Shown here: one piece after another, positions 6,224 through 9,271 of the stretch
Layout: every line of letters starts with the position of its first letter
Numbering within the stretch: the first letter of the stretch is position 1
Assembly (NCBI GenBank): GCA_029556045.1
Contig: JAKQGS010000033.1
Span: 1-9,271, forward strand
Length of the DNA: 9,271 nt
Direction of reading: 5' to 3'
Origin: Pseudomonadota bacterium
Lineage (GTDB): Bacteria; Bdellovibrionota; Oligoflexia; Oligoflexales; Oligoflexaceae
The notes under the pieces: generated by a model
The model's database searches: none
Seen by the model: the letters and a program-made list of their open reading frames with translations, nothing else
What the model was told of the DNA's origin: nothing
Program-made: the position numbers and the translations under genes

Positions 6224-6459
6224 AATGGACTCCGAGGGATCTAAAGAACACGCTCCGGCTCATAATAATATGTATTTATTATGAGATCTATAATAAATAG
6301 GCCGCGATTTTCTAAATTTGCCAGTTAAAACAGTCTGGATGCCATTGATGATCGCTGTCGGTTATTCTTATCACTACTTTCGGACGCGGGAGTCCACATA
6401 ATCCCCCCTATGAATTTTTTGCTGCTATTTTCTTCGTTCTCTATGGCGAACAATCATCT
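6224..6459. other. Intergenic region upstream of the DUF262 gene
   Basis: This 236-bp AT-rich stretch separates the end of the beta-oxidation operon from the DUF262 gene on the same strand. It contains the inverted repeat at 6259-6285. On the minus strand, TATTAT and TATAGA (about 6283-6294) could be -10 boxes. No strong hairpin plus T-run was found to end the operon transcript, so some read-through into the DUF262 gene is possible. Confidence 0.4.
6259..6285. promoter_or_regulatory. Inverted repeat, candidate operator of the DUF262 gene
   Basis: CTCATAATAA and TTATTATGAG are perfect 10-bp arms around a 7-base spacer, 36 bases upstream of the DUF262 start codon. The AT-rich stem with short loop and no T-run is not terminator-like. 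Its place just after possible -10 boxes suits a repressor site. No regulator gene is adjacent. Confidence 0.4.
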
Positions 6460-6855
6460 TCATCGATGGCTGGAAACATCGCCGATCAATGAACCTTCAA
6501 ATGCACGATGGCAATGGGGGCACTTCCCATGAAACGTATTTTGAGATTGCGGCCAGAAGAAATTTAATCCCCCTTGGCATCGGGGGCAATGGGCCGAGTG
6601 ATCCATAATTTCAAACATGCCGGCTCGGCGGCGATAAATCATCCATGCCGCCACCGGGCCCGCCAAAATGCCAACGGGCACAGTCACAAAATGAGCAACG
6701 GGGACAGGCAGAGTGATGGCTGCAAATAGCCATAGTCCAAGCCATACGCCTGCAGCTTGCAATACCGTATGAAACCGGGAGCGAAACCTCAGTCCGCATG
6801 TGGTTTCACCCCCCTCTTCTGAAATGATTTTTGCACGAACCTGGCGAATGCTCAT
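6460..6855 (-). CDS. Small membrane protein with a C-terminal zinc ribbon (131 aa)
   Basis: The family is not recognised. After a basic N-terminal segment there are two hydrophobic stretches, at about 32-49 and 54-74, likely a membrane hairpin. A soluble tail follows with Cys90-x2-Cys93 and Cys112-x2-Cys115 (CPRC...CPHC), a classic four-cysteine zinc ribbon. The ATG at 6855 is preferred because AGGG sits 6 bases ahead of it. An in-frame GTG at 6861 overlaps the thiolase stop (GTGA) but would leave no room for that ribosome site. Either way the start lies within a few bases of the thiolase stop, so translation is probably coupled and the gene belongs to the beta-oxidation operon. The role is unknown; a membrane-bound regulator or assembly factor is a guess. 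It could also be a passenger with no link to fatty acids. Confidence 0.75.
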   Translation of the reverse strand: MSIRQVRAKIISEEGGETTCGLRFRSRFHTVLQAAGVWLGLWLFAAITLPVPVAHFVTVPVGILAGPVAAWMIYRRRAGMFEIMDHSAHCPRCQGGLNFFWPQSQNTFHGKCPHCHRAFEGSLIGDVSSHR

Positions 6856-6857
6856 CG

Positions 6858-8042
6858 TCACCCTAACAATTCAAACACACCCGCTGCACCCATGCCAGTG
6901 CCGATGCACATGGTGACCATACCGTACTTCTGTTTATCTCGCTTCATGCCATGCAGCAGGGTGGCGGTGAGTTTGGCGCCGGTGGCCCCCAGTGGGTGCC
7001 CCAGGGCAATGGCGCCGCCGGTGGGATTAACGATCTCCGGATTGATATCCAAAGTCCGCATCACCGCCAAACCTTGCGCGGCAAAGGCCTCATTCAGTTC
7101 AATGCGCTGAATCTGGCCCAAGCTCATTCCCGCTTGTTTCAGAGCGCGGGGAATGGCTTCCACCGGACCGATCCCCATGATCCGTGGCGGGACTCCCGCC
7201 ACCGCGAAACCGGCAAAACGTGCAATGGGCGTGAGGTTATGACGTTTTAGAAACGCTTCCGACACCACCAGGCATACGCCGGCTCCATCCGACATCTGGG
7301 AAGAATTGCCAGCGGTCACGGATCCTCCCGCCTTAAAAGCTGGTTTCAATTTGCCCAGGGACTCAGGGGAGGTGTCCGCCCGGGGGCCTTCGTCAGTATC
7401 GAAGGTTGCCGATGTGACGGTCACTTTGCCGCCGGCGGCAGGCTTACGGGTATCCACGGTGATGGGAACGATCTCGTCATTGAACCAGCCGTTTTGAATG
7501 GCCTTGAGGGCTTTCATATGGGATTGATAGGACATCTGGTCCTGGTCCTCCCGCGAGATCTTGTATTCTTTGGCGACATTTTCAGCCGTGAGACCCATTC
7601 CGAGATAAAAATCCTCATGGCCGCCATGATTGACGGTCCGGCTGCCCACCGGACGATGTCCCATCATGGGGATCAGAGACATCGACTCAAGGCCGCCGGC
7701 CACAATGCAGTCGGCAGCGCCCGCTTTGATCTGAAAGGCCGCCATACCGATGGTCTGCAGGCCGGAACTGCAAAAGCGGTTGACGGTCACTCCCGGCACT
7801 GACTCCGGCAAACCCGCCAGCAGGAGGGTGAAGCGGGCCACGTTCATGCCCTGCTCCGCCTCGGGCATCGCGCATCCCATGATCACGTCGTCGATCTCAT
7901 GCAGGTCAAACGAGGGCAAGGTCTTCAGCATACCCTTGATCAGCTCGGCCCCCATGTCGTCCGGACGTTTATTTTTCAAAGTTCCTCGTGGGGCTTTGCC
8001 CACCGCTGTGCGGAGGGCACTGACAATATAGGCTTCACTCAT
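6858..8042 (-). CDS. fadA: Acetyl-CoA acyltransferase (3-ketoacyl-CoA thiolase), FadA type (394 aa)
   Basis: This enzyme catalyses the last step of beta-oxidation: 3-ketoacyl-CoA plus CoA gives acetyl-CoA and a shortened acyl-CoA, in the cytoplasm. The residues expected of a degradative thiolase are all present. Nucleophile Cys91 is in NRFCSSGLQT, NEAFA is at 317-321, His349 is in GGAIALGHPLGATG, and Cys379 is in CIGTGMG near the C-terminus. Length and Cys91 position match E. coli FadA (387 aa). A GGGA lies 5 bases before the ATG. The gene starts 15 bases after the FadN-like gene stops, and its TGA overlaps the next gene's start region, so all three are probably one operon. The fadN-fadA order resembles the Bacillus fadNA pair. 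A biosynthetic acetoacetyl-CoA thiolase is the main alternative, made less likely by this neighbour. Confidence 0.95.
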   Translation of the reverse strand: MSEAYIVSALRTAVGKAPRGTLKNKRPDDMGAELIKGMLKTLPSFDLHEIDDVIMGCAMPEAEQGMNVARFTLLLAGLPESVPGVTVNRFCSSGLQTIGMAAFQIKAGAADCIVAGGLESMSLIPMMGHRPVGSRTVNHGGHEDFYLGMGLTAENVAKEYKISREDQDQMSYQSHMKALKAIQNGWFNDEIVPITVDTRKPAAGGKVTVTSATFDTDEGPRADTSPESLGKLKPAFKAGGSVTAGNSSQMSDGAGVCLVVSEAFLKRHNLTPIARFAGFAVAGVPPRIMGIGPVEAIPRALKQAGMSLGQIQRIELNEAFAAQGLAVMRTLDINPEIVNPTGGAIALGHPLGATGAKLTATLLHGMKRDKQKYGMVTMCIGTGMGAAGVFELLG

Positions 8043-8057
8043 GGACGTCCCTTTCCC

Positions 8058-9271
8058 TTAGTTGCGAAGTGGTTTTCCGGTTTTCAACATGGTCTCGATG
8101 CGGTCGCGGGTCTTCTGGGTCTGGCACAGCTCCACAAAGCCGTTGCGCTCCAGATCCAACAGATATCCTTCGCTCACCGTTTGGCCCCCATCGATCTCGC
8201 CGCCGCATAGGACGATGGCGATCTTTTCGGCAATCAGAGCATCATGCTCGGAGATCTGCCGACCTTCCTTCATATTGTAGATGGCCATCTTAAAGGTCTG
8301 CACACCAGGGTCTCCGACTACCGGGATGGCGGTGCGTGGTGTCGGTGGCGCATAACCGCGATTCAACAATTCCAGTACCATGCCTTTGGCGCGATCCACC
8401 TGATGGTCCCGTGAGATGGTCATAGTGGCTGACTGAGGGAAGAGCCCCATTTCAATCGCTTCCAAACCAGACGTGGAGGTTTTGGCCATCCCAATCAGCA
8501 TAAAGGCCTTTTGCAGAAACGGCATCGGGTCGCCCCGCTCTGCAAGTTGCATCAGGTCATAAGCCCGCAGCGCCAGCTCCTTGGTGCCACCGCCAGCCGG
8601 CAGCAGACCAACCCCCACTTCCACAAGGCCCGCAAAGGTATCTCCCGCCAATAACTGACGGTGTGCGTGCAGGGATAATTCCACGCCGCCTCCCAGGGTG
8701 AGTCCTTGGGGACAGGCCACCGTGGGGAAGGGGGCAAACTTCAGCAATTGCAGGGTACCCTGAAAGGTGCGCACCATCTGATCGACCGCATCAAAGTTTT
8801 TCTGATCGATCATGGTGAGAACTTCATAGAGATTGGCACCGGCGCAGAAGGCATCTCCATCGTTGGCGATCACCAGGCCATCAAAACGGCGGCCGGTTTC
8901 GTCGATGCTGCGTCCCAGAACATCCATGACCTCACGGCTGATGACATTCATCTTGCCGTGGAAGGTGAGGCAGGCGACCCCATGGCCGATGTCCAGAAGA
9001 CTGGCGTGATCGTTCCCCAACACCACCCGCTTGTCTTCGGGATTGCGAAACCGTGGCAGGTGATAGTCACAGGCTTCCGTCGGCACCTTTTCACGGCGAT
9101 TGATGCTGGGGGTCAGGATCGACGTGGGACCACTCACAAACCAAGCTGGGGTGGCAGGTGCCGGCTCGTAAAAATTAACACCTTTTTTCGCCCAGGAGGG
9201 CAGTTTGATGTCGTCTTTTTGCATGCGCTCCAGGGTGGCATCGTAACCCAGTCCCTGCCAGAGCTGGAAGG
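8058..9271 (-). CDS. fadN: FadN-like 3-hydroxyacyl-CoA dehydrogenase/enoyl-CoA hydratase, C-terminal part (403 codons visible)
   Basis: The reading frame stays open to the right edge with no stop, so this is the 3' part of a longer gene; the internal Met at 9224 is not the true start. The visible part begins with the end of the dehydrogenase region (FQLWQGLGYDATLERM, then a KLPSW segment). A crotonase domain follows. It has an oxyanion-hole segment AFCAGAN, the first catalytic Glu in GGGVELS, and the second Glu in LVEVGVGLLPAGGGT. The C-terminus MLKTGKPLRN is a strong FadN-family ending. Known family members (about 790 aa) place the dehydrogenase first and the hydratase last, opposite to FadB/FadJ. 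The enzyme hydrates trans-2-enoyl-CoA and oxidises the 3-hydroxyacyl-CoA with NAD, feeding the thiolase encoded 15 bases downstream. The symbol is by resemblance; the dehydrogenase half was not seen. Confidence 0.9.
   Translation of the reverse strand, partial: FQLWQGLGYDATLERMQKDDIKLPSWAKKGVNFYEPAPATPAWFVSGPTSILTPSINRREKVPTEACDYHLPRFRNPEDKRVVLGNDHASLLDIGHGVACLTFHGKMNVISREVMDVLGRSIDETGRRFDGLVIANDGDAFCAGANLYEVLTMIDQKNFDAVDQMVRTFQGTLQLLKFAPFPTVACPQGLTLGGGVELSLHAHRQLLAGDTFAGLVEVGVGLLPAGGGTKELALRAYDLMQLAERGDPMPFLQKAFMLIGMAKTSTSGLEAIEMGLFPQSATMTISRDHQVDRAKGMVLELLNRGYAPPTPRTAIPVVGDPGVQTFKMAIYNMKEGRQISEHDALIAEKIAIVLCGGEIDGGQTVSEGYLLDLERNGFVELCQTQKTRDRIETMLKTGKPLRN

Noticed and set aside
6856..6861. 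GTG start of the zinc-ribbon protein overlapping the thiolase stop as GTGA
   Set aside because: The only ribosome site (AGGG) directly abuts the GTG, while it is well spaced for the ATG at 6855. The alternative is kept as possible but less likely.
7494..7802. Plus-strand open frames opposite the thiolase and FadN-like genes
   Set aside because: They are shadows of the well-recognised minus-strand enzymes, favoured by high GC.

Overview
This window of about 9.3 kb looks like chromosomal DNA from a Gram-negative, heterotrophic bacterium. The signs are several genes with Sec or lipoprotein-type signal peptides, a secreted cysteine-rich zinc metalloprotease, and a fatty-acid beta-oxidation operon. 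Overall composition is moderate GC. The genus cannot be fixed from the sequence. Secreted EF-hand proteins and M48-like secreted proteases of this style are familiar from Bdellovibrionota/Deltaproteobacteria-type genomes, but that is an impression and not a search result.

Left part (1-3245): three genes for exported proteins, all on the minus strand, each separated by its own signals. They are a 288-residue exported orphan (117-983), a 441-residue exported protein with three calcium-binding loops near the C-terminus (1124-2449), and a 155-residue probable lipoprotein built from two copies of one ~52-residue unit (2778-3245). Strong intrinsic terminators follow the second (1051-1096) and third (2726-2754) genes, so these are probably separate transcription units.

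Middle (3246-4530): a 391-bp divergent control region leads into a plus-strand gene for a secreted HExxH metalloprotease with eight cysteines in the mature part. Its last 20 bases overlap the end of the next gene, which runs toward it.

Defence-like gene (4511-6223, minus): a 570-residue DUF262 + DUF1524 protein of the GmrSD/BrxU/SspE type. It stands alone, its DNA is visibly AT-richer than its neighbours, and a 10-bp-arm inverted repeat lies just upstream. It is the best candidate for a recently acquired or anti-phage function.

Right part (6460-9271, minus): a beta-oxidation operon. A FadN-like 3-hydroxyacyl-CoA dehydrogenase/enoyl-CoA hydratase (only its C-terminal part is inside the window) is followed after 15 bp by a FadA-type thiolase. 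The thiolase is followed, with overlapping stop and start, by a small membrane protein with a four-cysteine zinc ribbon. FadN hydrates and oxidises enoyl-CoA and the thiolase cleaves the resulting 3-ketoacyl-CoA; the role of the small protein is unknown.

I saw no tRNA, rRNA, CRISPR array, insertion sequence or attachment site. No clearly new multi-gene system is evident. The most unusual items are the solo GmrSD-like gene, the duplicated lipoprotein, the cysteine-rich protease and the zinc-ribbon membrane protein coupled to the thiolase.
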